The notes: a model not told the origin generated them from the sequence alone. Counted from the stretch's first letter, positions 9,041 through 18,825 are shown. The stretch is DNA of 64,000 bases from Peptostreptococcus russellii (GCF_900110295.1 NZ_FODF01000002.1:186001-250000); one strand, 5' to 3'. Numbers and translations: made by a program.

Positions 9041-10345
9041 TTAAATAAATTTTAAATTAACATTATATTTTTTCTCTATTTCATTTAATTTATCTGATAT
9101 ATTATCTAGATCTATATTTTTTTTCTCTATTTCTACTCTCTCTTTTCCTAAATGATACTTTTCATATATAACTTTTCTTTCTATAATATCTAAATCTCTA
9201 TTTTCTGAATCGAAATACTGATCAAGACTTTTTTCCTTTCTCATTCTAGATATTTCAACTAAACCTAACTTTGTAAAGCCATGAACTTTGCTTCTCTTTC
9301 CCTCTTTTTCAAGATAAGTGCTTAATTTTTCTAAAAGCATATTTTTGTTTTTTCTACTCTGCATATCAATAAAATCAACTATAATTATACCGCTAATATC
9401 CCTCATAATAATCTGTTTAGATATCTCTTCTGCAGCTTCAATATTTACATTATACACAGTATCTTCATATCCGGACTTACCTTTGAAACTTCCTGTATTA
9501 ACATCTATAACTGTCATTGCCTCAGTTTTATCAATTACTATATAGGCACCACTTTTAAGCCAGACATTTCTGCTTGTATATTTTTTTAACATATTATTAA
9601 CTCCATATGCCTCAAAAATATCTATATTTTTTTCTTTTTTTAACTTTTCTAGATATTCTAGTTTTATAGATTTTACGAGATCTCTCAAGGGTCTGTTTAT
9701 CTCTCCATCAACATAGACAATTCTATACACTTCTTCTGATAAGTTTTCTTTTATATATGAAAAAATACTTCCTTTATCCTTATAAAGTAACTTCGGATAG
9801 AAACTGGACTCATACTCTTCAACTAACTTATCATATTTATCTTTTAGTTCTTCTATATCTTTTTTCAATTCTTCTATACCTTGACCTTGAGCCTCTGTTC
9901 TTACTATAAAGCCCTTTTCTCCATTAGAAGCCTCTAAAACAAGTTTTTTCAGTCTTTTTTTCTCATCATTATCTTTAATCTTACTAGAAAAAACTAATTT
10001 GGTGTTTGAAGGTATATATACAAGATACCTTCCTGAAAAATCTATTTCTCTACTTACCTTCGCTCTTTTATCGCCCTTCTCTTCCTTTTTTACCTGTACA
10101 AGAATTCTTTCGCCTTCTTGAATTTTTTCATCTTTAGATACTTTCAAATAAGCAGGGTTTCTTTCACCTATATCTACAAAACAAGCGTCCATTGTAGATA
10201 TAATCTTTTCTACTTTTCCTCTATATATATTTTTTATATTTAGAGATTTGTTTTTTTCCTCTATAATAATCTTCTCTAATTCTCCATTATTAATTACTGC
10301 TAGCTTTCTAGAAGCTATAAAATCTTCTATTATGTATTCCTTCAT
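9041..10345 (-). CDS. rng: Ribonuclease G/E family endoribonuclease lacking the zinc-link motif
   Basis: A 434-residue RNase E/G. The S1 domain lies at about 36-105 and the DNase I-like catalytic domain carries the two metal-binding aspartates, Asp281 in VIDVNTGSFKGKS and Asp324 in IIIVDFIDM. RNase E/G enzymes normally continue from GLVEM-R-R with a CPxC zinc-link that ties two subunits together. Here the region after GLVEISRMRKEKSLDQYF contains no cysteine and is replaced by a charged helix-rich tail. Start ATG follows GGTGATAAT. It sits downstream of the radical SAM/DUF2344 pair as in other Clostridia, though a terminator at 10521 separates them. Confidence 0.9.
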   Translation of the reverse strand: MKEYIIEDFIASRKLAVINNGELEKIIIEEKNKSLNIKNIYRGKVEKIISTMDACFVDIGERNPAYLKVSKDEKIQEGERILVQVKKEEKGDKRAKVSREIDFSGRYLVYIPSNTKLVFSSKIKDNDEKKRLKKLVLEASNGEKGFIVRTEAQGQGIEELKKDIEELKDKYDKLVEEYESSFYPKLLYKDKGSIFSYIKENLSEEVYRIVYVDGEINRPLRDLVKSIKLEYLEKLKKEKNIDIFEAYGVNNMLKKYTSRNVWLKSGAYIVIDKTEAMTVIDVNTGSFKGKSGYEDTVYNVNIEAAEEISKQIIMRDISGIIIVDFIDMQSRKNKNMLLEKLSTYLEKEGKRSKVHGFTKLGLVEISRMRKEKSLDQYFDSENRDLDIIERKVIYEKYHLGKERVEIEKKNIDLDNISDKLNEIEKKYNVNLKFI

Positions 10346-10518
10346 ATTATCACCACTAACTATTTATTTTTTCAATATATATGCTATATTATACACTATT
10401 TCATCTTAAATTTCTAAATTTAACCTAGCTTTTTAAATATAAGCTTAAAAATACTCTTAAAATATCTTCTGTAATTTTACTAAGATCATATTTTTCATTA
10501 ATAAATATTCAAAATAAA

Positions 10519-10555
10519 AAGGCACCTAGGCTAATATAAGCAGGTGCCAATTTTA
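10519..10555 (-). terminator. Terminator after the DUF2344 gene
   Basis: Stem GGCACCT / AGGTGCC with T-rich flank (TTTTTATTTT) on the minus strand, beginning right at the stop codon of the DUF2344 gene. It would limit read-through into rng. Confidence 0.75.
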
Positions 10556-11257
10556 TTAAAATGGTGTTATCATTTTACCATCTTCTTCAAAATATAAGTC
10601 ATTTCTTACAATATCTACATCAAGAGAATCCATTTCTATTTCAAGATATTCAAGTAACATCGGTATAAAAACATTTGTATTTAGATTCTGTTTTGAACCA
10701 GTTGCCAAAACAGAAGATATTTTTATTTCATCTTCATTTGCATCTATTAAAGATAAAGTCTTTATCAAAGGTCTTATATCTATTTCTACAATTTTTTTCT
10801 TTTTATTTCTCTTTGTCGTAATAATAGATTCAGAATCCATCATTTCTTCAAGTTTTGACGATACTAATTCTTCTTTAAGATTCAGTTTATTGGGAATTAT
10901 AAACACATAATCTCCATATATTATATTTGATGCAAGAGCTTTTTCCCCACCTTGAAGCTCTATACACTTTATAAATTGCATTCCATCTGGAAGTTGCTTA
11001 TTTATTCTTTCCATTAACTCTTTACAATCTATATCTTCATTTTCTATTTCTATATCTACATATTCTCCAAAACTCTCTACACCTAAAGCTAGTGCATTAC
11101 CATAACTCATTTTAGGATGCGGATTAAATCCCTGAGAAAATGAAAGTTCTACATCAGCTCTTCTAAATGCTCTTTGTAAAAGTCTCTGAACATCCAAGTG
11201 GGAAATATATATCATGTCTTCATTTTTGACAAATTTTATTCTCATTATTTTTGACAT
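10556..11257 (-). CDS. TIGR03936/DUF2344 family protein, radical SAM partner
   Basis: A 233-residue protein of the DUF2344 group, with the conserved opening MRIKFVKNEDMIYISHLDVQRLLQRAFRRA and FSQGFNPHPKMSYGNALALGVES. In many bacteria this domain is fused to or encoded next to the TIGR03960 radical SAM protein, as here. The function is not known to me. The upstream stop and this ATG overlap as TAATG, which points to coupled translation. An ATG six bases earlier (11263) is possible but too close to the AAGGGG site. Confidence 0.85.
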   Translation of the reverse strand: MSKIMRIKFVKNEDMIYISHLDVQRLLQRAFRRADVELSFSQGFNPHPKMSYGNALALGVESFGEYVDIEIENEDIDCKELMERINKQLPDGMQFIKCIELQGGEKALASNIIYGDYVFIIPNKLNLKEELVSSKLEEMMDSESIITTKRNKKKKIVEIDIRPLIKTLSLIDANEDEIKISSVLATGSKQNLNTNVFIPMLLEYLEIEMDSLDVDIVRNDLYFEEDGKMITPF

Positions 11258-13116
11258 TAGCATAATCCCCTTCCTATATCATTTGTATTTATACCGCATC
11301 CATTACATCCATGTCTACAGTCTTTTGTTATCTTATCGTTTCTCGCTGTTTCATTTTCTCTTATAAGAAACTCTTTTGTTACTCCTACATCTATGTGATC
11401 CCATGGGAACACTTCATCATAACTTCTTTCTCTATGTGCATAGAAACTTGGATCAAGACCTTCTTTTTCCATTGCATTTAACCATCTATCTAGATCGAAA
11501 TGTTCTGACCAACCATCGAACTTAGCTCCGTTTTTAAATACTTCCAAAAGAACTGCTCCCAACCTTCTATCTCCTCTTGCAAATACAGCCTCCATCAAAC
11601 TTGTCTTTGAATCATGATAATTATATTTTATGTTACCATTTCTAAGTCTGCCTATTAAATGCTTCTGCTTTGCCTTTATTTCATCTTGCGTATCCTGACC
11701 ATGCCATTGGAAAGGTGTAAATGGCTTTGGAACAAATGTTGATGTACTTACTGTTACACCAAATTTTCCTCTTAACTTTCCACCGTGTACTTCTCTGTAT
11801 ATGTCAATTACCTCATATGCAAGATCTCTTATTCCGTCTAAATCTTCATATGTTTCTGTAGGCAAACCTATCATAAAGTAAAGCTTGACACTATTCCAGC
11901 CCATTTCAAAAGCCTTACCTACTGCATTTCTTAAATCTTCTTCAGTAACACCCTTGTTGATTACATCTCTAAGTCTCTGAGTTCCAGCCTCTGGAGCAAA
12001 TGTTAAACCAGTCTTTCTTACCTGTTGAATTTTTTCTGCTATTTCCATTGAAAAATTGTCCAGTCTTAAAGACGGAAGAGAAACCCCTATGTTTTGAGGT
12101 GCATATTCCTCTACAAGAAAATCTGTTATCTCTTGTATCTTAGAGTAGTCACTCGTACTTAAAGATGATAAAGATATTTCATCGTATCCTGTATTTTTAA
12201 CCATATTATCAACAATTTCTTTTAATCTTTCTAAAGATTTTTCTCTTATAGGTCTATATATCATACCTGCCTGACAGAATCTACATCCCCTAGTACAGCC
12301 TCTAAAAAGCTCAAGAACTATTCTATCATGCACTGTTTCTATAAATGGAACTATCATTTTTTCAGGATATTCTGCAAGATCCATATTCTCTACTATTCTT
12401 TTTCTCGGTCTATCTGGTGCAATATCTACTAACTTATTTAACTTCTTAACAGTACCGTCTTCATTATATTCAAATTCATAAAATGAAGGTATGTAAACAC
12501 CATCTATTGTTGCTATTTTCTTTAAAAAGTCCACTCTAGTCTGACCATTTTCATATGGATTGCTTTTTATCCATTCCTTGTATGCTCTTATTACATCAAG
12601 GTTCATATACTCACCTTCACCTAAAACAACAATGTCTACAAAGTCAGCTAAAGGTTCAACATTATAGGCGCAAGATCCTCCTACAAGAATAAATGGATCT
12701 TTTTCACCTCTGTCTTTGGCAAGCATAGGTATCCTTGCAAGGTCCAACATATTAAGAATATTGGTATAGCACATTTCATACTGAAGAGAAAATGTTACAA
12801 AATCAAAATTTGTTATTGCTTCTCTTGATTCAAGTCCAAATAGAGGAATATTGTTTTCTCTCATTTTTTCTTCCATATCTACTCCTGGAGTATATACTCT
12901 TTCACAAAATACATCTTCTTCCTTGTTTATGCAATTGTAAAGGATATGACTTCCAAGATGACTCATTCCTACTTCATATATGTCAGGAAAGCAATGCGCA
13001 TATCTAATTAAATTCTCATTTGAAGTATCTTTATGAATAGTATTCAATTCATTTCCCAGATATCTAGCAGGTTTTTCAACCTTTTTCAAAATTCTTTTTA
13101 TGTTTACTTTTTCCAA
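11257..13116 (-). CDS. TIGR03960 family B12-binding-type radical SAM protein
   Basis: A 619-residue radical SAM enzyme. The cluster motif is in FRGCTRGCRFCQAGM, preceded by an N-terminal region resembling a cobalamin-binding domain and followed by a C-terminal part with a Cys-rich end (CRHGCNGCGIN). The open frame begins at 13164, but a TTG at 13116 has a textbook GGAGGAAAATT site and places the start where the family usually begins (NIKRILKKVEKPARYLG). It pairs with the DUF2344 gene, and the two co-occur with rng in many Firmicutes; substrate unknown, RNA modification is a guess from context. Confidence 0.85.
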   Translation of the reverse strand: MEKVNIKRILKKVEKPARYLGNELNTIHKDTSNENLIRYAHCFPDIYEVGMSHLGSHILYNCINKEEDVFCERVYTPGVDMEEKMRENNIPLFGLESREAITNFDFVTFSLQYEMCYTNILNMLDLARIPMLAKDRGEKDPFILVGGSCAYNVEPLADFVDIVVLGEGEYMNLDVIRAYKEWIKSNPYENGQTRVDFLKKIATIDGVYIPSFYEFEYNEDGTVKKLNKLVDIAPDRPRKRIVENMDLAEYPEKMIVPFIETVHDRIVLELFRGCTRGCRFCQAGMIYRPIREKSLERLKEIVDNMVKNTGYDEISLSSLSTSDYSKIQEITDFLVEEYAPQNIGVSLPSLRLDNFSMEIAEKIQQVRKTGLTFAPEAGTQRLRDVINKGVTEEDLRNAVGKAFEMGWNSVKLYFMIGLPTETYEDLDGIRDLAYEVIDIYREVHGGKLRGKFGVTVSTSTFVPKPFTPFQWHGQDTQDEIKAKQKHLIGRLRNGNIKYNYHDSKTSLMEAVFARGDRRLGAVLLEVFKNGAKFDGWSEHFDLDRWLNAMEKEGLDPSFYAHRERSYDEVFPWDHIDVGVTKEFLIRENETARNDKITKDCRHGCNGCGINTNDIGRGLC

Positions 13117-13147
13117 AATTTTCCTCCGATTCCAATATAGTTTTATA

Positions 13148-13173
13148 GGGCTTACATTTTTCAATACAAGCCC
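13148..13173 (-). other. Hairpin in the leader of the radical SAM gene
   Basis: Inverted repeat GGGCTT / AAGCCC with inner pairs ATT/AAT, about 30 bases in front of the TTG start. It could be a leader hairpin or part of a weak terminator for the rodA transcript; no T-run follows directly on the minus strand. Confidence 0.3.
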
Positions 13174-13279
13174 TAGTTCAATTAATATTCACCTATTTAT
13201 TATACACCATCATAGGAGAGTTTCAATTTTTATTTTTGAAAATATCCTATTTTACTACCTTATATCAAAGATATTTTTA

Positions 13280-14401
13280 TTAATATAAGTTTATTCTCTT
13301 TCGCCTTATATAAACGTTTAGGACGATACCGATATTTGCCATAGATGTAAGTATCGAACTACCTCCGTAGCTCACAAATGGAAGTGTTACGCCTGTTACA
13401 GGCATCATCCCAACTGTCATACCTATATTTTGTATTATCTGATATGCAAACATACCTGTAATACCTGCTACTATAAATGTTCCATATGTATTTTTAGACC
13501 TTTTAGCTATTGTTAAAAGCCTTGTAATAAGAAGTACAAACATCAATATTAAAAACATCATTCCTATAAGACCAAACTCTTCTCCTACAACAGCAAATAT
13601 AAAGTCACTATCTCTTACTGGAAGGAAGTTTTCCTGATTTTGAGATCCGTGATAAAGTCCTTTCCCTGTAAGTCCACCTGAACCTATCGCTATCATAGAT
13701 TGGAGTACTTGGTAGTTACTAGATGCTTCTGGATTTAAAAAGTTTACTATTCTTATTCTCTGATGAGGTGCCATAAGAAAATACATCAATGGTGCAAGTA
13801 TAATACCTGCTATTACAACATTTCTTATAACTTTCTTGTCTATCCCTGCAGAATAAAGCATAAAGAATATTATACACATAAATACTATAGCTGTTCCAAG
13901 GTCTGGTTGTCCTAATAATAAACCTATAAATGGAAGTGCATATACTACTAGTTTTCCTAGCGTTTTTAAATCCTTTATATTATCTTTATTCATATCTACA
14001 ATTTTTGCATAACTTAAAATAAATGTAAGCTTTGCAATTTCAGATGTTTGCAGATTAATTAAACTACCTATTCTTATCCATGATCTTGCGCCAAATTGCT
14101 TATCACCAATTCCTGGTATCAGAACTATCACAAGCATGAATATACTAAATATATATAGTTCTTTATAGTATTTACCTATGCTGTTATAATCAAATATTAA
14201 CAATACAGCTATTACTACTATTCCCAAAGCAAAGGCTGTTAACTGAACTATTATCTGTTTAAAGTTACCAGTAACATTTACATGAGTGGCACTACTTAAT
14301 ACGAGCAGCCCAAAGAAAAATATTATAAAAACTATAGAAACAAGTTTCCAATCTATATTTCTTATAATTCTGCCTTTTTTGCTATAATCTATCTTCTTCA
14401 T
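13280..14401 (-). CDS. rodA: Cell elongation SEDS glycosyltransferase RodA
   Basis: A 373-residue multi-spanning membrane protein of the SEDS family (RodA/FtsW/SpoVE), the peptidoglycan polymerase of the elongation machinery. Visible marks are KFNLNP-like NFLNPEASSNYQVLQSMIAIGSGGL, FAVVGEEFGLIG and the C-terminal TGVTLPFVSYGGSS. It overlaps minC by 20 bases and has its own GAGGTGGATA site. Its place at the end of the mre operon next to PBP2 indicates RodA rather than FtsW. Confidence 0.93.
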   Translation of the reverse strand: MKKIDYSKKGRIIRNIDWKLVSIVFIIFFFGLLVLSSATHVNVTGNFKQIIVQLTAFALGIVVIAVLLIFDYNSIGKYYKELYIFSIFMLVIVLIPGIGDKQFGARSWIRIGSLINLQTSEIAKLTFILSYAKIVDMNKDNIKDLKTLGKLVVYALPFIGLLLGQPDLGTAIVFMCIIFFMLYSAGIDKKVIRNVVIAGIILAPLMYFLMAPHQRIRIVNFLNPEASSNYQVLQSMIAIGSGGLTGKGLYHGSQNQENFLPVRDSDFIFAVVGEEFGLIGMMFLILMFVLLITRLLTIAKRSKNTYGTFIVAGITGMFAYQIIQNIGMTVGMMPVTGVTLPFVSYGGSSILTSMANIGIVLNVYIRRKRINLY

Positions 14402-15731
14402 TATCCACCTCTTCCTCTATGAGTAAATCTTTTAGTCTATCAACTAATCTTTTCTTTTTACTCTCTCCAGAAGTCTTTACAGAATCACCGTCTTTTACAA
14501 CTCTGATTTTACTTGCATTTTTCCTTACTTTTTTGTTTTTTTCTAAATCCAGACTATTATCAACAGTTTTTTTATCGCTTAATTTTAAATTTTTTATTTT
14601 ATTTTCTGTCTTCCTACCGTCAACTTCACGTCTTCTTTTTTTACTTATTTTTCTCTTTTTCAACTTATCTTGATTTATATCTATTGCTTTATCTTTATCT
14701 AAATCTGTATTTAAAGCAATTTCTTTAACTTCATCAATCTTTCTTTTATTTTCTATATCACTTGACAGGTCATTTGAAAAAAGTGCAGATATATTTCCAA
14801 TTTTTTTATCATCTTTCAAACGACTTTCTCCATTAGAAACTTTACTTTCCTTACTTTCCTTTTGTTCAAGTTCTTCTTTTGAAATAATTCTATCTGTTTC
14901 GCTACTGTACTTTATTTCATATGCAAGGTCGTTAAAAGACTGATTCTTCTCCATCATAACCCCCTGCTCTTTTACGTCAAAAGCGCCATAGCTTGTGTCC
15001 TTAATGCTAGTAGGCGAGTATTTATAAAGAATTTCCTTTTTCTGTGAAACTGCTATTTTCCCATTTTCATCTATATATGCTATTTCAGGATTACTCATAC
15101 TAGTTCTTCTTTTGCACATTACTATTTCACTTTCACGATTAAATATAGCTATTTTTTGAGCATTTATTTGTCTAGCTACTATACAAGCACTATCATTACC
15201 GTATGCACCTGCATATGCCTTTCCTCTTATTTCTCCCATTACCGTAATATTTCCACCGGCAATGACCGTTGCATCTATCTCTACACTTCCCAAAATCACT
15301 ATATCACATGAAGCTTTTATTAAGGAATTTGAAGGCACTGTAGTCATAAATACAAGGCTCCCATTGTAATCTACTTCCTCATTTTCCTCTACATCCATAA
15401 CATACAAAGTTCTAACTGCCTTAAATATAGCTGTTGCACCTTTATATTCCTTTTTCTTCATCATCTGATTGAAGTGAAATTCATCAACCCCTACATAATC
15501 AATATTGTAGTTTTCACTAAGATATTCAATTATGAGTTTTTTTTGGTAGGGAGATATATAGTTACTATCTATATCCGTAAGTATTGCCCCTACAAAAAAG
15601 TTTGGGGATGATTTTATTTTGCTTGAGATAGAATCAAAAATATTTTCCATAGAGCATTCTTTGTTTATATACAGAATCAGCCCTCGTCCTGTTCCTTTAA
15701 ATTCAACTGCATCTCTTTCCCTAAAGCTCAT
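14382..15731 (-). CDS. minC: MinC-like septum-site protein with long basic tail
   Basis: A 449-residue protein. Residues about 8-100 resemble the MinC N-terminal domain and about 105-198 the C-terminal beta-helix (VILGSVEIDATVIAGGNITV, GEIRGKAYAGAYGND). The strand that usually reads VRSGQ, reported to contact MinD, is here VRTLYVMDVEENEE, followed by an insertion. Residues about 290-449 form a highly charged Lys/Arg/Glu tail with no known domain; ordinary MinC is about 210-230 residues. The Clostridia norm is minC-minD-minE before rodA, but here rodA follows directly with a 20-base overlap, and no minD or minE is present in the window. Confidence 0.8.
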   Translation of the reverse strand: MSFRERDAVEFKGTGRGLILYINKECSMENIFDSISSKIKSSPNFFVGAILTDIDSNYISPYQKKLIIEYLSENYNIDYVGVDEFHFNQMMKKKEYKGATAIFKAVRTLYVMDVEENEEVDYNGSLVFMTTVPSNSLIKASCDIVILGSVEIDATVIAGGNITVMGEIRGKAYAGAYGNDSACIVARQINAQKIAIFNRESEIVMCKRRTSMSNPEIAYIDENGKIAVSQKKEILYKYSPTSIKDTSYGAFDVKEQGVMMEKNQSFNDLAYEIKYSSETDRIISKEELEQKESKESKVSNGESRLKDDKKIGNISALFSNDLSSDIENKRKIDEVKEIALNTDLDKDKAIDINQDKLKKRKISKKRRREVDGRKTENKIKNLKLSDKKTVDNSLDLEKNKKVRKNASKIRVVKDGDSVKTSGESKKKRLVDRLKDLLIEEEVDNEEDRL

Positions 15732-15753
15732 AATATCATCCCTTCACTTATTA

Positions 15754-18700
15754 CTAATCAATTCCTTCTATATCACTATCTAAGTCTCTTGTTCTATCAT
15801 CCTCTTCAACTTTATTGTCGTCAGAATTTTTCTTTTCAGAATTGTTATCTGTATTTTTGTCTTCTTTTATATCTTCCTTTTTCATATCTTTATTTTCTTC
15901 TTTGTCTTTTTCTTCGTCTTTTTCTTCTTTCAAAAGACCAAAATACTGTCCCAAAACTTCTCTTATAGGAAGAACTGCATATGAACTGGACTCTCCCTGA
16001 GGTATTACACAAGCTACAGCAATCTGTGGATCATCAGCTGGTGCAAAGGCTACACACCAAGCAAAAGAACCATAATCTGGCTTGAATCTATCTATGTCAG
16101 AGTCTGTTATATTTGGATTGAGAGCTTTTATAGCCTTTCTCAAATAAAATGCATTGATTTTATCTGTATCCTCTAGCTTTACTCTTACTCCTGCGTTTAA
16201 CTCTTCTTCATATTTTTTTCTATCTTCCTTAGAAGTTTTTTTATTCTTTATTTTCTCTTTAAGTTCATTTATCTTTTCATTTGTAAGAGCTCTTTCTTTT
16301 TCAAATTTAAGCTCCTTATATTTTTCCATTAACTCATCTTTTTTCACCGAATATGAATCCAAGTGAGATAACAAATATTCAAACTCATTGTCACTAGGTA
16401 TCTTACCACTTTTTTCAGCAGTACCTGTCTTAGATGCTACTGTAACTGGGAAGTTCCCAAATGCCTTTTTGGCAAGTCCATCTCTTGAAACTCTTACCAT
16501 ACCTTCTGTTAAATCTTTTAAATTAGAAGAGTCTTTAAACTTTATCTTTTCAGACTTTCTTTCTGTTTTTTCAGTTACTTTTCCCTTAGGATCTTCTACC
16601 TTATCTACGACATTCATCTTTACAAGATTTCCGCCATTGGCTATAGCAGCTATATATCTTACGACCTGAGAAGGATTGTAGGCATTTTCACCCTGACCTA
16701 TTGCAAGGTTAAATGTATCTCCTGTACCCCACTTTGCAAAGTTAAAGTAGCTATATACCATAAAGTCTGCATCGCTTTCAATGTCCTCTTCCTTAACACC
16801 TAATTCACCGAGTCTTTTTATTGTTTCTTTTCTTCCTGGAGTTTTTTCTTCATCTATCCAGCTTACTATTTCATCTATCTTCTTTTCATATTCATCTCTG
16901 TCTTTTTCATAACTTATATCCTTAAAATGAGTCTTCATTCTTCTTTCAAGCGCCATCTTCAACTGAATCTTAGTTCTTTCAGCCTTTTGCTCCTCACTTG
17001 GAACCTTACCATTTCTTTCCTCAAGCTGATTTTCAAGACCAGTCCCTTCATTTAGACCAAACTTTTTAGCATACTCAAGAATTTTTTTAGCACCCATTCC
17101 AAGATTTAGATTCTGACCTGTCATCCAGTTTCTATCACTACCTATTACATAGAAATATATATTACAAGATTCCTGTATAGCCTTGTAAAGATTTTCTACT
17201 CCGTGATTTTTTCCACCATGATGCCATATATAGTCGGCAAAGTTTCTTCCACCTAATCTTATAACTCCAGGGTCATTAATTGTGTACCCTGGATCTAAAC
17301 CTGAATCAAGAGCTGCCATTGCAGTAATCAACTTGAATGTAGAACCTGGCTGGAATGCTCCCTGAGTTGCAAGGTTTAAAAGTGGATTTGGTGCAAGAAA
17401 GTCGTTTTTATTCTTTGGCAAATAGTTATTATAATCCTTAGATGTAATTCCACCTGCAAACTTGTTAGGATCATAATTGGGGAAACTTGCCATAGACAAA
17501 ACATCTCCATTTTTTACATCAATAGCCACTATTGCACCGGACTTTGCATTAGGTGCTCTTTCACTTATCGCTATATCTCCAAACTGACTCTTAAATGTAT
17601 TTCCTGTTCTAGCCGCCTCTATTGCATCTTCTAGTGATTTCTCTGCCACCTTTTGAAGTTTGCTATCTAATGTTAATTGGACGCTATTACCCGATACAGG
17701 AGATACGGATTTCATCTCATCTATTACACGACCTACACTATCTACTTTTACTTCTTTGTATCCTGGCTTACCTTTTAATTTATCCTCATAGCTATGTTCT
17801 ATTCCAGAAAGCCCTATTAAATCATCAGCCTCATAGCCATTATTTTTTAAGTCTTCCGCCTTTGATGACGGAATCTTTCCAACATATCCTAAAACATGAG
17901 CTGCTAGATTCCCTTCTGGATATACTCTCTTTTGCTCAACTGCTACCGATACACCTGACAGTTCCATAGCATTTTCCTCGATCTGAGCAACAGTTTCCTT
18001 TTTTATACCCTTTGCAAGAGTAACAGGATTATACTGAGTATATCTTTTAGATTTTAAAAGGTCTCTTACTAACATTATTTTTCTTGCTTCACCATCAGAC
18101 AAAGTTTTGTCTATTTTATAATAATCTTTTCTTATTTTTTCAAAAGCATCTTTTGCTGTTATATCTGAATCTAAACTGTAACTGCTCAACCAGTCCTCTT
18201 TATTTTTCTGCTCAGTAAACTTCCAGTCCTTAACAAGTATCGGTGGATAGTAACCAAGTGAATTCATCTTAGACTGTAGCTTTACAGGATCCAGATTTCT
18301 ATCAGAAATTGAAAGTACATCATTCTTTATTAGTGAATCTACAACATAATAAAAACACTTTTTAGGAGAATAATTCATCGGTATTCCATTTTCTGATTTA
18401 AAATCTCTAATCTTTTTATCAAAAGTAAAGTAGTATTTACCGTCATCTATTATTATAGGAAATTCATCAGTATACTTTTCTCCATTTCTCTCAAGTATAT
18501 TAATAATCGAATAAGCTATTCTGTTTGGACCCTCTTTCTCGTTTTCACCGAGCTTATTAAAAGAGTCAGCTACAATCTGAACCGCAAATTCAGGCTTATT
18601 TCCTGCAAGTACAACTCCATTTCTATCTTTAATTTCACCTCTTGGTGCCTGTACTAATATCTGTTTATAGGTTTTCTGATTTGCTAGTTCTGAGTAATGA

Positions 18701-18825
18701 GAATTTCTAATGGTAGTCATAAAAAGTATTTTGACAAATATGACCAGCAATACTACTACTATTATTTTATTAATAGTATTTAGTCTTTTTTTAATAATCG
18801 AATTTTTTTTCACCTTTGCCACCAC
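15754..18825 (-). CDS. mrdA: Penicillin-binding protein 2 (class B transpeptidase) with insertions and acidic tail
   Basis: A 1023-residue class B PBP with one N-terminal membrane helix (about 20-38), a dimerisation domain and a transpeptidase domain with all three motifs: Ser495-T-F-Lys498, Ser553-C-Asn555 and Lys799-T-G. It is much longer than the usual 600-700 residues, owing to a charged insertion at about 600-690, a second coiled-coil-like one at about 808-920 directly after KTG, and an extracellular Asp/Glu/Lys tail from about 960 on. Clostridial PBP2 proteins often carry such inserts. It starts at GTG in the mreD stop codon (TAGTG); a GTG 12 bases later is an alternative. Partner of RodA in wall elongation. 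Confidence 0.93.
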   Translation of the reverse strand: MVAKVKKNSIIKKRLNTINKIIVVVLLVIFVKILFMTTIRNSHYSELANQKTYKQILVQAPRGEIKDRNGVVLAGNKPEFAVQIVADSFNKLGENEKEGPNRIAYSIINILERNGEKYTDEFPIIIDDGKYYFTFDKKIRDFKSENGIPMNYSPKKCFYYVVDSLIKNDVLSISDRNLDPVKLQSKMNSLGYYPPILVKDWKFTEQKNKEDWLSSYSLDSDITAKDAFEKIRKDYYKIDKTLSDGEARKIMLVRDLLKSKRYTQYNPVTLAKGIKKETVAQIEENAMELSGVSVAVEQKRVYPEGNLAAHVLGYVGKIPSSKAEDLKNNGYEADDLIGLSGIEHSYEDKLKGKPGYKEVKVDSVGRVIDEMKSVSPVSGNSVQLTLDSKLQKVAEKSLEDAIEAARTGNTFKSQFGDIAISERAPNAKSGAIVAIDVKNGDVLSMASFPNYDPNKFAGGITSKDYNNYLPKNKNDFLAPNPLLNLATQGAFQPGSTFKLITAMAALDSGLDPGYTINDPGVIRLGGRNFADYIWHHGGKNHGVENLYKAIQESCNIYFYVIGSDRNWMTGQNLNLGMGAKKILEYAKKFGLNEGTGLENQLEERNGKVPSEEQKAERTKIQLKMALERRMKTHFKDISYEKDRDEYEKKIDEIVSWIDEEKTPGRKETIKRLGELGVKEEDIESDADFMVYSYFNFAKWGTGDTFNLAIGQGENAYNPSQVVRYIAAIANGGNLVKMNVVDKVEDPKGKVTEKTERKSEKIKFKDSSNLKDLTEGMVRVSRDGLAKKAFGNFPVTVASKTGTAEKSGKIPSDNEFEYLLSHLDSYSVKKDELMEKYKELKFEKERALTNEKINELKEKIKNKKTSKEDRKKYEEELNAGVRVKLEDTDKINAFYLRKAIKALNPNITDSDIDRFKPDYGSFAWCVAFAPADDPQIAVACVIPQGESSSYAVLPIREVLGQYFGLLKEEKDEEKDKEENKDMKKEDIKEDKNTDNNSEKKNSDDNKVEEDDRTRDLDSDIEGID

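Noticed and set aside
14382-18825. Basic MinC tail and acidic PBP2 tail encoded side by side, as if they could pair.
   Set aside because: The PBP2 C-terminus is outside the membrane and MinC is in the cytosol, so direct contact is not possible.
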